From the NCBI RefSeq assembly GCF_016901855.1, contig NZ_JACJKY010000012.1, positions 1-64,000 of the forward strand: 64,000 bases of DNA. The letters are read 5' to 3'. Below, piece by piece: positions 53,785 through 61,594 of this stretch. Under the pieces are notes generated by a model. That model searched no databases and was not told where the DNA came from. It saw only the letters and a list, made by a program, of their open reading frames with translations. The position numbers and the translations under genes were made by a program. Numbering within the stretch: the first letter of the stretch is position 1; each line of letters opens with the position of its first letter. This DNA is from Merdimmobilis hominis. GTDB lineage: Bacteria > Bacillota > Clostridia > Oscillospirales > Ruminococcaceae.

Positions 53785-53826
53785 AAAAACCGCTCAAAAA
53801 CAGCATTGTTTTGAGCGGTTTTGTTC
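53785..53826 (+). terminator. Terminator of the hom-thrB-lysC operon
   Basis: Fourteen-base arms (53785-53798 and 53809-53822), followed by T-rich sequence. Confidence 0.85.
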
Positions 53827-53884
53827 TTTTATGAAGGGATAAAGCGTGGATCTGCCGCATAGATATGATGCAGGGGGTGCGTGT

Positions 53885-54358
53885 ATGTTTATTTGTGCGT
53901 TTAAACCAAAGAGAAAGCATCTTGTGTTCGGCGGATTGATCATGGCGGCTGCAATTTGTGCTGTATGCTTGTTTTCCTGTAAAGGGGAGAGTGCATCGGT
54001 TATGAAAAAAGCAAATCTTTCGGCCGCAACAAACGAAGAGCGGGTGGCTTTTTTGGAGCAGTTCGGCTGGGAGGTCAAAGCGGAAGCCGTGCAGGTCAAG
54101 GATGTGGTGATTCCCGCAGAATTTTCGGATGTGTATAAAAAATACAATGAGATTCAAACGGCACAGGGATTTGATCTTTCGGATTATCACGGAAAACAAG
54201 TAAAACAGTATGCATATGCTGTGACAAACTATCCCGGATATGAAGGAGAAGTGCGTGCAAATCTTTTGGTGTATGCCGGCAATGTGATCGGCGGCGATAT
54301 TTGTTCGCTGACACTCGACGGATTTATGCATGGATTTAAAATGCCGTCGCAAAAGTGA
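53885..54358 (+). CDS. DUF4830-type putative lipoprotein
   Basis: A 157-residue protein of unknown role. A basic N-terminus (KPKRKH) and hydrophobic stretch lead to LFSC, a plausible lipobox with the lipidated Cys at about residue 32. The rest has the pattern of the DUF4830 domain: NEERVAFLEQFGWEV, then IPAEFSDVYKKYNEIQTAQG-like text (split: IPAEFSDVY, YNEIQTAQGFDLS) and YTVTNYPG-like AVTNYPGYEG. AGGGGGTG precedes the ATG at 53885. It stands alone between two terminator or promoter regions. Confidence 0.75.
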   Translation: MFICAFKPKRKHLVFGGLIMAAAICAVCLFSCKGESASVMKKANLSAATNEERVAFLEQFGWEVKAEAVQVKDVVIPAEFSDVYKKYNEIQTAQGFDLSDYHGKQVKQYAYAVTNYPGYEGEVRANLLVYAGNVIGGDICSLTLDGFMHGFKMPSQK

Positions 54359-54387
54359 TTGCATCAAAGGCGAGTTTCGCGTATACT
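54359..54387 (+). promoter_or_regulatory. Promoter of the pseudouridine synthase gene
   Basis: TTGCAT (54359-54364), 17-base spacer, TATACT (54382-54387), starting at the base after the preceding stop. Confidence 0.75.
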
Positions 54388-54410
54388 TTTAAGAAAAGGA
54401 GTAGATGCTT

Positions 54411-55130
54411 ATGGCAACCATGCGGCTTGATCGCTTCTTTTCTTCACAGGAGATTTTGTCGCGAAAAGAAGTCAAAGAAGCGGTTTTAAAAAAACAAATT
54501 ACCGTAAACGGCGAAACAGCCAAAAAAATTGATATGCAGATTGATCCGCAAACGGCTCAAGTCTGCTATAAGGGACAAGCTGTCGCATATGAACCGTTTG
54601 TGTATCTGATGCTCAATAAGCCGCAGGGTGTGGTGAGCGCGACAGAGGATAAAACGCATCGGACAGTTCTCGATCTTGTGCCGCCTGAGCTTTATCGGTC
54701 GGATTTGTTTCCGGCGGGCAGACTTGACAAAGATACGGTTGGATTTGTTCTGTTGACAAACGACGGTGACTTTGCACACCGTATCCTTTCTCCGAAAAGT
54801 CATGTCAGCAAACGGTATGAAGTGACGATTGACGGTCCGATTGCAGCGCAGGATGAAGCGCAGCTGCGCAGCGGCATCACATTGGCAGATGGATATATAT
54901 GCAAACCGTGTACGCTCACACTGCTTTCTGATTGCGAAAATCCTGTATATGAAATCATATTAACAGAAGGAAAATACCACCAAATCAAACGCATGTTTGG
55001 TTCTGTGGGACGAGGGGTTGTTTTTTTGAAACGGACGCATATCGGCGGCCTGGAATTAGACAAAACATTACCCGAATGTGGATGCAGGAAAATTATGCAC
55101 AAAGAAATTCTTGAAATTTTGTGCAAATAG
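54411..55130 (+). CDS. 16S rRNA pseudouridine synthase, RsuA/RluB family
   Basis: A 239-residue enzyme that converts uridine to pseudouridine in rRNA. An S4 RNA-binding domain (about 3-60, MRLDRFFSSQEILSRKEV) precedes the catalytic domain, where GRLDKDTVGFVLLTNDG holds the active Asp; RYEVTIDG and YHQIKRMF follow. The RsuA subgroup modifies U516 of 16S rRNA; RluB/E/F targets cannot be excluded. The ATG at 54411 is preferred over 54405, giving AGGAG a nine-base spacing. Confidence 0.88.
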   Translation: MATMRLDRFFSSQEILSRKEVKEAVLKKQITVNGETAKKIDMQIDPQTAQVCYKGQAVAYEPFVYLMLNKPQGVVSATEDKTHRTVLDLVPPELYRSDLFPAGRLDKDTVGFVLLTNDGDFAHRILSPKSHVSKRYEVTIDGPIAAQDEAQLRSGITLADGYICKPCTLTLLSDCENPVYEIILTEGKYHQIKRMFGSVGRGVVFLKRTHIGGLELDKTLPECGCRKIMHKEILEILCK

Positions 55131-55242
55131 ACGATGTATTCCCGATGTGTAAGGATGCATCAGATGTTTGTTGTGCATTATGGATAAACACGGTTTTGAA
55201 TCTTTGGGCAACCCACCACTGGTTTTTTCGAAAAAAATTTGG

Positions 55243-55269
55243 TATAGTATATACAACACCTTAAGGTGT
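55243..55269 (+). promoter_or_regulatory. -10 box and 14-bp palindrome upstream of the sugar ABC ATPase gene
   Basis: TATAGT (55243-55248) is followed by the perfect palindrome ACACCTTAAGGTGT (55256-55269), placed over the transcription start. The -35 region is poor. A dimeric regulator binding here is likely; its identity is unknown. Confidence 0.6.
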
Positions 55270-55288
55270 ATGTTTAGGAGGTATAACA

Positions 55289-56407
55289 ATGGCAAGCTTA
55301 TCTTTAAAGGGTATTTATAAAAAATATCCGGGCGGCGTCGTCGCAGTATCTGATTTCAATCTTGAAATCGAAGACAAAGAGTTCATCATCCTCGTTGGTC
55401 CGTCCGGTTGTGGTAAATCGACAACACTTCGTATGATCGCTGGTTTGGAAGAAATCACGGAAGGCGATCTGTATATCGGTGACCGTCGCGTGAACGACGT
55501 TGTTCCGAAAGACCGTGATATCGCAATGGTGTTCCAGAACTACGCTCTGTATCCGCACATGACCGTGTTTGAGAACATGGCATTCGGCTTGAAACTGCGT
55601 AAAGTTCCGAAAGACGAGATCAAAGCTCGTGTAGAAGAAGCAGCAAGAATTCTCGATATTTCGCACTTGCTCGACAGAAAACCGAAAGCACTTTCCGGTG
55701 GTCAGCGTCAGCGTGTTGCTCTGGGCCGTGCAATCGTCCGTGAGCCGCAGGTCTTCCTTCTGGACGAACCGCTGTCCAACCTCGATGCAAAACTGCGTGC
55801 ACAGATGCGTACCGAGATCACAAAACTGCATCACCGTTTGGGCACAACCTTTATCTACGTTACCCACGACCAGACAGAGGCTATGACCATGGGTACCAGA
55901 ATCGTCGTTATGAAAGACGGTTTCATTCAGCAGGTTGACACACCGCAGAACCTCTATGACAAACCGTGCAACCTCTTCGTTGCTGGCTTCATTGGCTCTC
56001 CGCAGATGAACTTCATCAATGCAAAACTGGAAGCAGAAAACGGCGGTTTGGTTCTGATCATCGGTGAAGGCGATCAGACATTCAAAGTTCCGGTTCCGGA
56101 ATCGAAAGTGACACCGGCTGTCAAAGCAAAAATTGGTCAGGAAGTCATCATGGGCATCCGTCCGGAAGATATGCACGACGACGAAATGCACCTGTCGACT
56201 GCGAAAGCAATCGTTGAGTGCGAAGTTGAGGTTACCGAGCTGATGGGTCACGAAACATATCTGTACCTGTCTCTGGCTGGCACACCGATCGTTGCAAGAG
56301 TAAATACTCGTTCGGCTGCAAAAGTTGGCGATGTTGTGAAAGTTGCACTGAGCGTCAACAAACTCCACATCTTCGACAAAGAAACAGAGCAGACTCTTAG
56401 CCTGTAA
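55289..56407 (+). CDS. Sugar ABC transporter ATP-binding protein, MsmK/UgpC type
   Basis: The 372-residue ATPase of carbohydrate uptake ABC systems. Walker [11 protein letters not shown]-loop, signature [14 protein letters not shown], Walker [14 protein letters not shown] and switch His THDQTEAM are intact. A C-terminal OB/regulatory domain (about 240-370) with MGIRPEDMH marks the MalK/UgpC/MsmK group. No permease or binding protein is adjacent, so it may be a shared ATPase serving several sugar importers, as MsmX does in Bacillus. TAGGAGG precedes the ATG. Codon use looks strongly biased, fitting high expression. Confidence 0.93.
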   Translation: MASLSLKGIYKKYPGGVVAVSDFNLEIEDKEFIILVGPSGCGKSTTLRMIAGLEEITEGDLYIGDRRVNDVVPKDRDIAMVFQNYALYPHMTVFENMAFGLKLRKVPKDEIKARVEEAARILDISHLLDRKPKALSGGQRQRVALGRAIVREPQVFLLDEPLSNLDAKLRAQMRTEITKLHHRLGTTFIYVTHDQTEAMTMGTRIVVMKDGFIQQVDTPQNLYDKPCNLFVAGFIGSPQMNFINAKLEAENGGLVLIIGEGDQTFKVPVPESKVTPAVKAKIGQEVIMGIRPEDMHDDEMHLSTAKAIVECEVEVTELMGHETYLYLSLAGTPIVARVNTRSAAKVGDVVKVALSVNKLHIFDKETEQTLSL

Positions 56408-56427
56408 TTTTAAAAAAAGCAATACAT

Positions 56428-56456
56428 ATCCCCGTCCTTTTGGACGGGGATTTTGT
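56428..56456 (+). terminator. Terminator of the sugar ABC ATPase gene
   Basis: Perfect ten-base arms (56428-56437 and 56442-56451), four-T loop, T-rich tail. Confidence 0.85.
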
Positions 56457-56458
56457 TA

Positions 56459-56486
56459 TTGACAATTTCATTTGGAATGCTATAAT
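56459..56486 (+). promoter_or_regulatory. Promoter of the UroD-like gene
   Basis: TTGACA (56459-56464), 16-base spacer, TATAAT (56481-56486); both boxes match consensus exactly. Confidence 0.85.
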
Positions 56487-56525
56487 GTGCTTACAAATGT
56501 CAGTACATAAAAAGAAGGGGATATT

Positions 56526-57599
56526 ATGACGAAACGGGAAAACTTGCTGGCAATGCTCCGTGGTGAACCATTTGAAGAAGTTCCGGTGGAATTTTCGCTT
56601 TGTCCGGCACTGGAGGAAACGTATCGTGAGAAAACAGGTGGTACAGTTCCTTATGCGGAATATTTTGGAATGCCGTGGGGACACATCGGTGATATCAAGA
56701 TTCCGTTTGATGAATCGAAATATGCACCGTACCATCCGAATTTGAAGAAGGGCGGCACGATTGATCTTTGGGGTGTTGCGCATGAACCCGGAAGCCGTGA
56801 GGCGATGCATATGACTTACATGCGCTGTCCGTTAAAAAATGCCGAAACACTTGAGGAACTGGAAGCGTATCCGTATCCGGATTTTTCAGTAGGTGATGCT
56901 TCTCATCAGAAACGCGAAGTCGAAGAAATTCATGCGCGGGGACTTGCAGCTGTTGGAAACATGCAGTGTACCGTTTGGGAAACTTCGTGGTATCTGCGCG
57001 GTATGGAGAATCTGATGGCAGACATGATGTGTGATCCGGAAATGGCAGCATACGTATTCGATAAAGTGACAGAACAGGCGATCATTCGTGCGCAGTCATT
57101 TGCCAAAGCCGGCGCAGATATTCTGTATCTTGGCGATGATATCGGCATGCAGCATACACCGATGATGAGCATGGAACTGTATCGGGAATGGCTGTTTCCG
57201 CGGCTTAAGAAAGTGATCGATGCGGCACGTGCAGTCAAATCGGATATTGTTGTATTTTATCACAGCTGTGGTTTTGTGACGCCGTTTATCCCGTCGCTGA
57301 TTGAGGCGGGTGTCGATGTTTTAAACCCGATTCAAAGCGAATGCATGGATTTCAAAGAGATTTATGAACAGTACGGTCAGCAGATTGCATTTCATGGCAC
57401 GATCGGCACCCAGACTACTATGCCGTTTGCTTCGCCGGAAGAAGTCATGCAGACAGTGCATCGGAATCTGGATATTGCCGTGCAGGGAAAAGGCAAAGGG
57501 CTGATGGTTGCACCGACGCATCTGCTCGAACCGGAAGTTCCGTGGGAAAATATTCTGGCATATGTAGAAGCTTGTCGGAGTTATCGTCCGAAATTTTAA
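56526..57599 (+). CDS. Uroporphyrinogen decarboxylase-like protein
   Basis: A 357-residue (beta-alpha)8 protein of the UroD / MtaA-CmuA superfamily. Seen: TKRENLLAMLRGEPFEEVPV at the N-terminus (quoted to 20 residues), GDDIGMQHTPMM, a FYHSCG motif and IAFHGTIGTQ near the end. True heme UroD has an RQAGR motif near the N-terminus, which I do not find. The HSCG-type motif is more like the corrinoid methyltransferase branch, whose members bind zinc and move methyl groups. No methyl-acceptor corrinoid protein lies nearby, so the substrate is unknown. It has its own consensus promoter and terminator. Confidence 0.8.
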   Translation: MTKRENLLAMLRGEPFEEVPVEFSLCPALEETYREKTGGTVPYAEYFGMPWGHIGDIKIPFDESKYAPYHPNLKKGGTIDLWGVAHEPGSREAMHMTYMRCPLKNAETLEELEAYPYPDFSVGDASHQKREVEEIHARGLAAVGNMQCTVWETSWYLRGMENLMADMMCDPEMAAYVFDKVTEQAIIRAQSFAKAGADILYLGDDIGMQHTPMMSMELYREWLFPRLKKVIDAARAVKSDIVVFYHSCGFVTPFIPSLIEAGVDVLNPIQSECMDFKEIYEQYGQQIAFHGTIGTQTTMPFASPEEVMQTVHRNLDIAVQGKGKGLMVAPTHLLEPEVPWENILAYVEACRSYRPKF

Positions 57600-57614
57600 T
57601 GAGTAGATGAAAAT

Positions 57615-57648
57615 AAAAATCACCTCTGGATTTCCAGAGGTGATTTTT
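57615..57648. terminator. Bidirectional terminator between the UroD-like gene and the PHP gene
   Basis: Perfect 16-base arms (57615-57630 and 57633-57648), A-rich before and T-rich after. Confidence 0.9.
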
Positions 57649-57653
57649 GCGTT

Positions 57654-58346
57654 TTAACAGGGAGCGCCGAGTGCACGCAGCACAGCGGGGATCGACTTTT
57701 CTTGTATTTCAAGAAAATGAACCGGCTCACTCATGTGTTCAAGATAGTGCGCATCTGAATCGCAGATCTTCATACCGTCAAACGGAATGGGCGCATTCAG
57801 ATCGGATACCTCCACACAATGAAATCCGTATTCCGGCGGAATGGCGCCAAGGCTTGCCGTAATCGAATAAGCGGCTTTGTCCACATGAGCGGGAATTAAG
57901 TACCCGGAAAACGGACGCACAAAGGAGATCAGTTCATCAAGGCTTAAGCTGAGCGCGTTGATGAGTAAAAACGGCTCGGTTCCAATGCATTCGTCATGTT
58001 CGTTGAGGATACGCTGTTCCCCGAAAATTTCCGCACGGTTTTTGATCTTCGGCAGATGCTTGTGAATCGCTTCCGAGCAAAGAAGCGCCTGTTCAAGGGT
58101 GGGAAACAGACACAGCAGATGAATTTCCTCCGCACTGCAAAGCTCCATCGCAGGAATCACAAGCAAATCGGTGCTTTTTGCCGCAGCAAATACAGCAGGC
58201 AGGTTTTGTGCAGAATTATGATCACTCACTGCAATCACATCAAGTCCAATCAGCGAGGCAAGGTTTACGATGTTGTTCGGTGTCATATCGTTGTCACCGC
58301 ACGGTGAAAGGCAGGAGTGCATATGCAGATCGTAGGAAACAATCAT
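57654..58346 (-). CDS. PHP-domain phosphoesterase of the hydrogenase-sensor operon
   Basis: A 230-residue protein of the polymerase-and-histidinol-phosphatase fold. The metal motif DLHMHSCLSPCG (His-x-His), AVSDHNS, and a late CDSDAHYLEHM are visible, so a metal-dependent phosphoesterase activity is likely. The substrate is unknown. The ATG at 58344-58346 overlaps the upstream DRTGG gene stop as ATGA. It is last in the minus-strand operon; PHP proteins recur beside sensory [FeFe]-hydrogenase genes in clostridia. Confidence 0.85.
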   Translation of the reverse strand: MIVSYDLHMHSCLSPCGDNDMTPNNIVNLASLIGLDVIAVSDHNSAQNLPAVFAAAKSTDLLVIPAMELCSAEEIHLLCLFPTLEQALLCSEAIHKHLPKIKNRAEIFGEQRILNEHDECIGTEPFLLINALSLSLDELISFVRPFSGYLIPAHVDKAAYSITASLGAIPPEYGFHCVEVSDLNAPIPFDGMKICDSDAHYLEHMSEPVHFLEIQEKSIPAVLRALGAPC

Positions 58347-58678
58347 AATGAAAGCACCTTCGCGGCGCACATTGCAGCCTCGAATACCGGCTGTTCGGTG
58401 GCGAGGATACAGACATCCTGCTGTTTCGCCTTTTGAATACCGGCATCATCCATCGCAACACCTTCCGCCAATAGAATACAGCTGACATCGCTCAAAACTG
58501 CCACTGCGACCGTGTTTAGATTTCCCATTACGGTGATCCACAAATCGTTTGCCTTTGCGCGTCCCATAACAATGCTCAAAAGATCACAGCAGTAAACGCC
58601 GTCGATTTGACGGTCATTTCCCTCGCCTTCGTTAATCACAGAAAAATTGCACTGCTTTGCAAGTTCAATCGGTGTCAT
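58343..58678 (-). CDS. DRTGG-domain protein (second copy)
   Basis: A 111-residue protein resembling the DRTGG domain found between the two halves of some phosphotransacetylases and in CBS-linked regulators. Landmarks are VYCCDLLSIVMGRAKANDLWIT and LLAEGVAMDDAGI with CILATEQPVFEAA (each quoted in part). No enzyme motif is evident; the domain is thought to bind a small ligand. It overlaps the end of the Fe-S protein gene by 14 bases and the PHP gene by 4. A related copy starts this operon (60441-60791). Confidence 0.75.
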   Translation of the reverse strand: MTPIELAKQCNFSVINEGEGNDRQIDGVYCCDLLSIVMGRAKANDLWITVMGNLNTVAVAVLSDVSCILLAEGVAMDDAGIQKAKQQDVCILATEQPVFEAAMCAAKVLSL

Positions 58679-59987
58679 GACGCTCCTCCTTTCGATTGAG
58701 CAGGCTCTGCGGGATCATCCCGTCAAGCTTATGGATATTGTCGACAAGCACAGAAAAGTTTTCGCGGAATTTATAGATGCACTCATCTTCGGAGGCAATT
58801 CCGCGCACAACATCCTCCGCAAGCGCATGACACGACGGTGCACCGCAGGAACCGCAGTCGAGTCCGGGAAGATGCGCTTCAATCTGCTCCATGCGCGACA
58901 TTTTTTCCATTGCAACGGAAAAATCATCGTCAAGTTTTAATACCGGTGTGTATTCGAGCGGTGTATCCCAGTCAAGCACAGGGGATTCCACCGGATCGTG
59001 ATTCAAGGAAACCGGCAGATATTTGCGCAGCCGCTTTAGCTTGGTACGCGCAATGTACGGGTTTTCGACTGTTAACACACCGCCGATACAGCCGGCATTG
59101 CAGGCGTTTAACTCGATAAAATCGAGATTTTCAAACTTCTCGTCCTCTAAATCCTCAAGCACGCGGATGACGTTTTCAATGCCGTCTGCCGCAAGATAGT
59201 TGTCGTTTAACAGTGCCGCCGATTCCCCCGAGCTGCTCGCCCAGGAAACGCCGATTTTTCCGGATTGTGCCGAGATGGTTCCGACCGTGTCTGCATTCAT
59301 ATGGTGAAGTAGCTGCGGGTAGACCTCGCTGATGGCAACGACAGCAGAAACGGCGCTTTTTTGTGTGCCGAGCGGCATCTTGCTCGCCGTCACCTTTGCA
59401 GGACATGGAGAAATAAAGATTGTTCCGATTTTTTCAGGTGAAAGACCGTTTTTTTTGATCGCTTGTTTGCGTGCGAGCCGGGCAGCAACCTCGACCGGTG
59501 CGTTAAAGGGGAGCACGTGATCGATGAGGCTCGGAAACCGCACACGGATGAGCCTTGTTACCGCGGGACATGCAGAGCTGATCACCGGTTTTAAAAGACC
59601 CGGACGCGCCATATACTTTCGTGTGGCGTCCGAAACAAGTTCCGCCGCTTTGGATACCTCAAACACATCGTCAAATCCGAGCATGAGCAGCGCATTCAGT
59701 ACGATTTCGACATCTTCCAAATGATTAAACTGCGCGTAAAGCGACGGCGCGGGGAGTGCGATCGTATATTCATAATCGTTTAATACCGAAAGCGTGTCGC
59801 ATACTGCTTTTTTCGCATGATGCGGGCAGACGCGGATACATTCGCCGCAGTCAATACAGCGTTCGGCTAAAATTGTGGCCTTTCCGTTTCGCACACGGAT
59901 GGCTTCTGTCGGACACCGCTTGATGCAGTTGATGCATCCCTTGCATTTTTCCGGATCAAGCGTGACCGAATGAAAAAAGGAATTCAT
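58665..59987 (-). CDS. [FeFe]-hydrogenase-like Fe-S protein, probable sensor
   Basis: A 440-residue protein: two [4Fe-4S] ferredoxin motifs (CKGCINCIKRCP and CIDCGECIRVCP) at 15-55, a hydrogenase large-subunit-like domain (about 75-345), and a C-terminal DCGSCGAPSCHALAEDVV Fe-S motif (about 385-400). The three H-cluster loops can be aligned (SACPAVTRLI; SPCPAKVTASK; NACNAGCIGG) and keep the cysteines, but differ from catalytic TSCCP, PCxxKK-E and ExMxCxxGCxxG. That pattern, plus its partners, points to the sensory group that regulates the main hydrogenase rather than making H2. No PAS domain is visible, unlike classical HydS. Confidence 0.8.
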   Translation of the reverse strand: MNSFFHSVTLDPEKCKGCINCIKRCPTEAIRVRNGKATILAERCIDCGECIRVCPHHAKKAVCDTLSVLNDYEYTIALPAPSLYAQFNHLEDVEIVLNALLMLGFDDVFEVSKAAELVSDATRKYMARPGLLKPVISSACPAVTRLIRVRFPSLIDHVLPFNAPVEVAARLARKQAIKKNGLSPEKIGTIFISPCPAKVTASKMPLGTQKSAVSAVVAISEVYPQLLHHMNADTVGTISAQSGKIGVSWASSSGESAALLNDNYLAADGIENVIRVLEDLEDEKFENLDFIELNACNAGCIGGVLTVENPYIARTKLKRLRKYLPVSLNHDPVESPVLDWDTPLEYTPVLKLDDDFSVAMEKMSRMEQIEAHLPGLDCGSCGAPSCHALAEDVVRGIASEDECIYKFRENFSVLVDNIHKLDGMIPQSLLNRKEERHDTD

Positions 59988-60021
59988 AAAATCCCCTCCT
60001 TTTTGGCGGACGGGGGTATAT

Positions 60022-60441
60022 TCACAGATAGACGGTCATATAGACGTTTGTGCCAACGCCGACTGTCGATTCAATGCGCATTTCGTCCGTATTCTTTTTC
60101 ATGTTGGGAAGTCCCATTCCTGCACCGAATCCCAGCGAACGAACCTCGTCAGGTGCGGTGGAATATCCCTCTTTCATGGCGAGATCAATGTTTTCAATGC
60201 CTTTGCCGTGGTCGCACAGTGCCATTTGAATCGATGCTTGGTCGATGGACACGTCGATATAGCCGCCTTCGGCATGAATGACCATATTGATTTCGCCTTC
60301 ATATAAAGCGATCGCCACTTTTCGGATGATGTCAGGTCTGACACCGAGCTGGCGGAGCGCTTTTTTGACAGCGGCAGAGGCTTCCCCGGCACGGGTGAAG
60401 TCGGTGCCGTCGACTTCATAATGAAGATGGAGTGCGTTCAT
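60022..60441 (-). CDS. Lone HATPase, anti-sigma-factor/RsbW-like (hydrogenase-sensor operon)
   Basis: A 139-residue GHKL ATPase domain on its own. N box ALYEGEINMVIHA, G1 LCDHGKGIENID and G2 GFGAGMGLPNMKK are seen; the DHx dimerisation domain and receiver are absent. Such domains act as Ser/Thr kinases of anti-anti-sigma proteins (RsbW) or as phosphate-switch modules. It starts one base inside the upstream DRTGG stop (TGATG). A second HATPase lies in the divergent operon. Confidence 0.85.
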   Translation of the reverse strand: MNALHLHYEVDGTDFTRAGEASAAVKKALRQLGVRPDIIRKVAIALYEGEINMVIHAEGGYIDVSIDQASIQMALCDHGKGIENIDLAMKEGYSTAPDEVRSLGFGAGMGLPNMKKNTDEMRIESTVGVGTNVYMTVYL

Positions 60442-60791
60442 CAGTCATTGTTCCCTCCCCGCAGTCCGTTTTCCCACAAAAGACCGCAGGCAGTGAACAT
60501 CCGGTGTTCTGTGGACATTAAGGAGATGCCGCGTTCATTGGCAAGCTCTATCATGTCCTCTGACGGTTCTTTTCCGCGCACAAACACGATACAGAGCATA
60601 TCCATCATATCGGCAGTGCGGATAACCTGTGCGTTTACAAGTCCGGTCAAGAGAATCGACTGGTCTTTGACATAGGCGAGGACATCGCTCATCATATCTG
60701 ATCCGCAGGCAGTGTGCACCTCGCGTTCAAGCAGTTCTTCTCCCGCAAATACTTTGCAGTCTAAAATCGTTTGAATATCGTTTCCTGTCAT
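60441..60791 (-). CDS. DRTGG-domain protein (first copy)
   Basis: A 116-residue protein, first gene of the minus operon. It carries the DRTGG-type pattern VHTACGSDMMSDVLAYVKDQ, LLTGLVNAQVIRTADMMDM and a final GISLMSTEHRMFTACGLL (quoted in parts). The ATG at 60789-60791 has GGAGGG nine bases upstream; a longer frame exists but lacks a site. It is likely a ligand-binding subunit of the sensor module, paired with the second copy downstream. Confidence 0.75.
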   Translation of the reverse strand: MTGNDIQTILDCKVFAGEELLEREVHTACGSDMMSDVLAYVKDQSILLTGLVNAQVIRTADMMDMLCIVFVRGKEPSEDMIELANERGISLMSTEHRMFTACGLLWENGLRGGNND

Positions 60792-60843
60792 GAAAATCCC
60801 TCCGTTATCTGTTTTGTCACGGCGGTGCACAAAACGCATAGAG

Positions 60844-60904
60844 TTATATGAAAAATCATATGGCTTATATGTTCTATTATACCGTCAGTCATATAAAATA
60901 GCAA
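60844..60904 (-). promoter_or_regulatory. Promoter of the sensor operon inside a TTATATGA repeat array
   Basis: Minus-strand TTGCTA (60899-60904), 17-base spacer, TATAAT (60876-60881). Four copies of the element TTATATG(A) or its complement surround it: 60844-60851, 60856-60861 (inverted, shortened), 60865-60871 and 60889-60896 (inverted). The outer two form a perfect 8-base inverted repeat around the promoter, a likely operator. Confidence 0.65.
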
Positions 60905-60976
60905 GTTTGTATTTTTAAAATGTTTTGTTTTAATTTATTTTACACAAAAAATAAACAGGAAAATGCGCAAAATCGA

Positions 60977-61005
60977 TAGACAAGCGGCGAGAAAGGTGAT
61001 ATACT
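60977..61005 (+). promoter_or_regulatory. Promoter of the hydrogenase operon
   Basis: TAGACA (60977-60982), 17-base spacer, TATACT (61000-61005), about 85 bases upstream of the NuoE-like gene. Confidence 0.75.
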
Positions 61006-61031
61006 TGTTATGTTTATTACTGAAGTGATCT

Positions 61032-61061
61032 GAATTTACCGTGATGAAACGCTGTAAATTC
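61032..61061 (+). promoter_or_regulatory. Hairpin in the hydrogenase mRNA leader
   Basis: Perfect 8-base inverted repeat GAATTTAC (61032-61039) and GTAAATTC (61054-61061), 14-base loop, 20 bases before AAAGGAGG. It could be an RNA stability or regulator element, or a DNA operator just past the start site. Confidence 0.45.
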
Positions 61062-61093
61062 GGAATCCGATAGGACCTAAAGGAGGTTTTGGC

Positions 61094-61594
61094 ATGGCTA
61101 CAAAAACAGCCACAGTCCCGTTTTCGGGAACCCCGGAGCAGGAAAAGCGCTTGAGTGACGTGATTCACGCGCATTTAAATGACAAAGGCGCTTTGATGCC
61201 CGTTTTGCAGAAAGCACAGGATATCTACGGTTATCTGCCGATTGAAGTGCAGAAGATGATTGCTGTGGGGTTAAATGTTCCGCTCGAAGAGGTGTACGGT
61301 GTTGCAACGTTTTACTCACAGTTCTCGCTGTATCCGAAGGGACAATATAAAATCAGCGTATGCTTGGGCACCGCCTGTTATGTAAAAGGCGCGGGTGACG
61401 TGTTCGAAGCGCTTTGCAAAAAATTGAACATCAAAAGCGGTGAATGCACACCGGACGGACGGTTTTCGCTTGATGCATGCCGCTGTGTCGGTGCGTGCGG
61501 CTTGGCGCCGGTGCTTACGGTCAACGACGAAGTGTATGGCAAAGTAACCGTCGATGACATCGACACCATTCTCTCGAAATATCAGACCGCATGA
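61094..61594 (+). CDS. nuoE: NuoE-like [2Fe-2S] subunit of an NAD-linked hydrogenase
   Basis: A 166-residue thioredoxin-fold subunit equivalent to HydC/HndA of electron-bifurcating [FeFe]-hydrogenases and NuoE of complex I. The four [2Fe-2S] ligands are in CLGTAC and CRCVGACG; ahead lies ALMPVLQKAQDIYGYLP and YGVATFYSQFSLYPKG. AAAGGAGG precedes the ATG. It overlaps the next gene (HATPase) by ATGA and is the first of the plus-strand operon ending in a NuoF-like gene. Confidence 0.93.
   Translation: MATKTATVPFSGTPEQEKRLSDVIHAHLNDKGALMPVLQKAQDIYGYLPIEVQKMIAVGLNVPLEEVYGVATFYSQFSLYPKGQYKISVCLGTACYVKGAGDVFEALCKKLNIKSGECTPDGRFSLDACRCVGACGLAPVLTVNDEVYGKVTVDDIDTILSKYQTA

Noticed and set aside
55304-56422. 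Long open frames antisense to known genes (also 27328-28239, 44582-45616, 53309-54367, 11251-12216)
   Set aside because: They mirror strongly biased codons of the sense genes, have odd Cys/His/Arg-rich composition, and lack ribosome sites.
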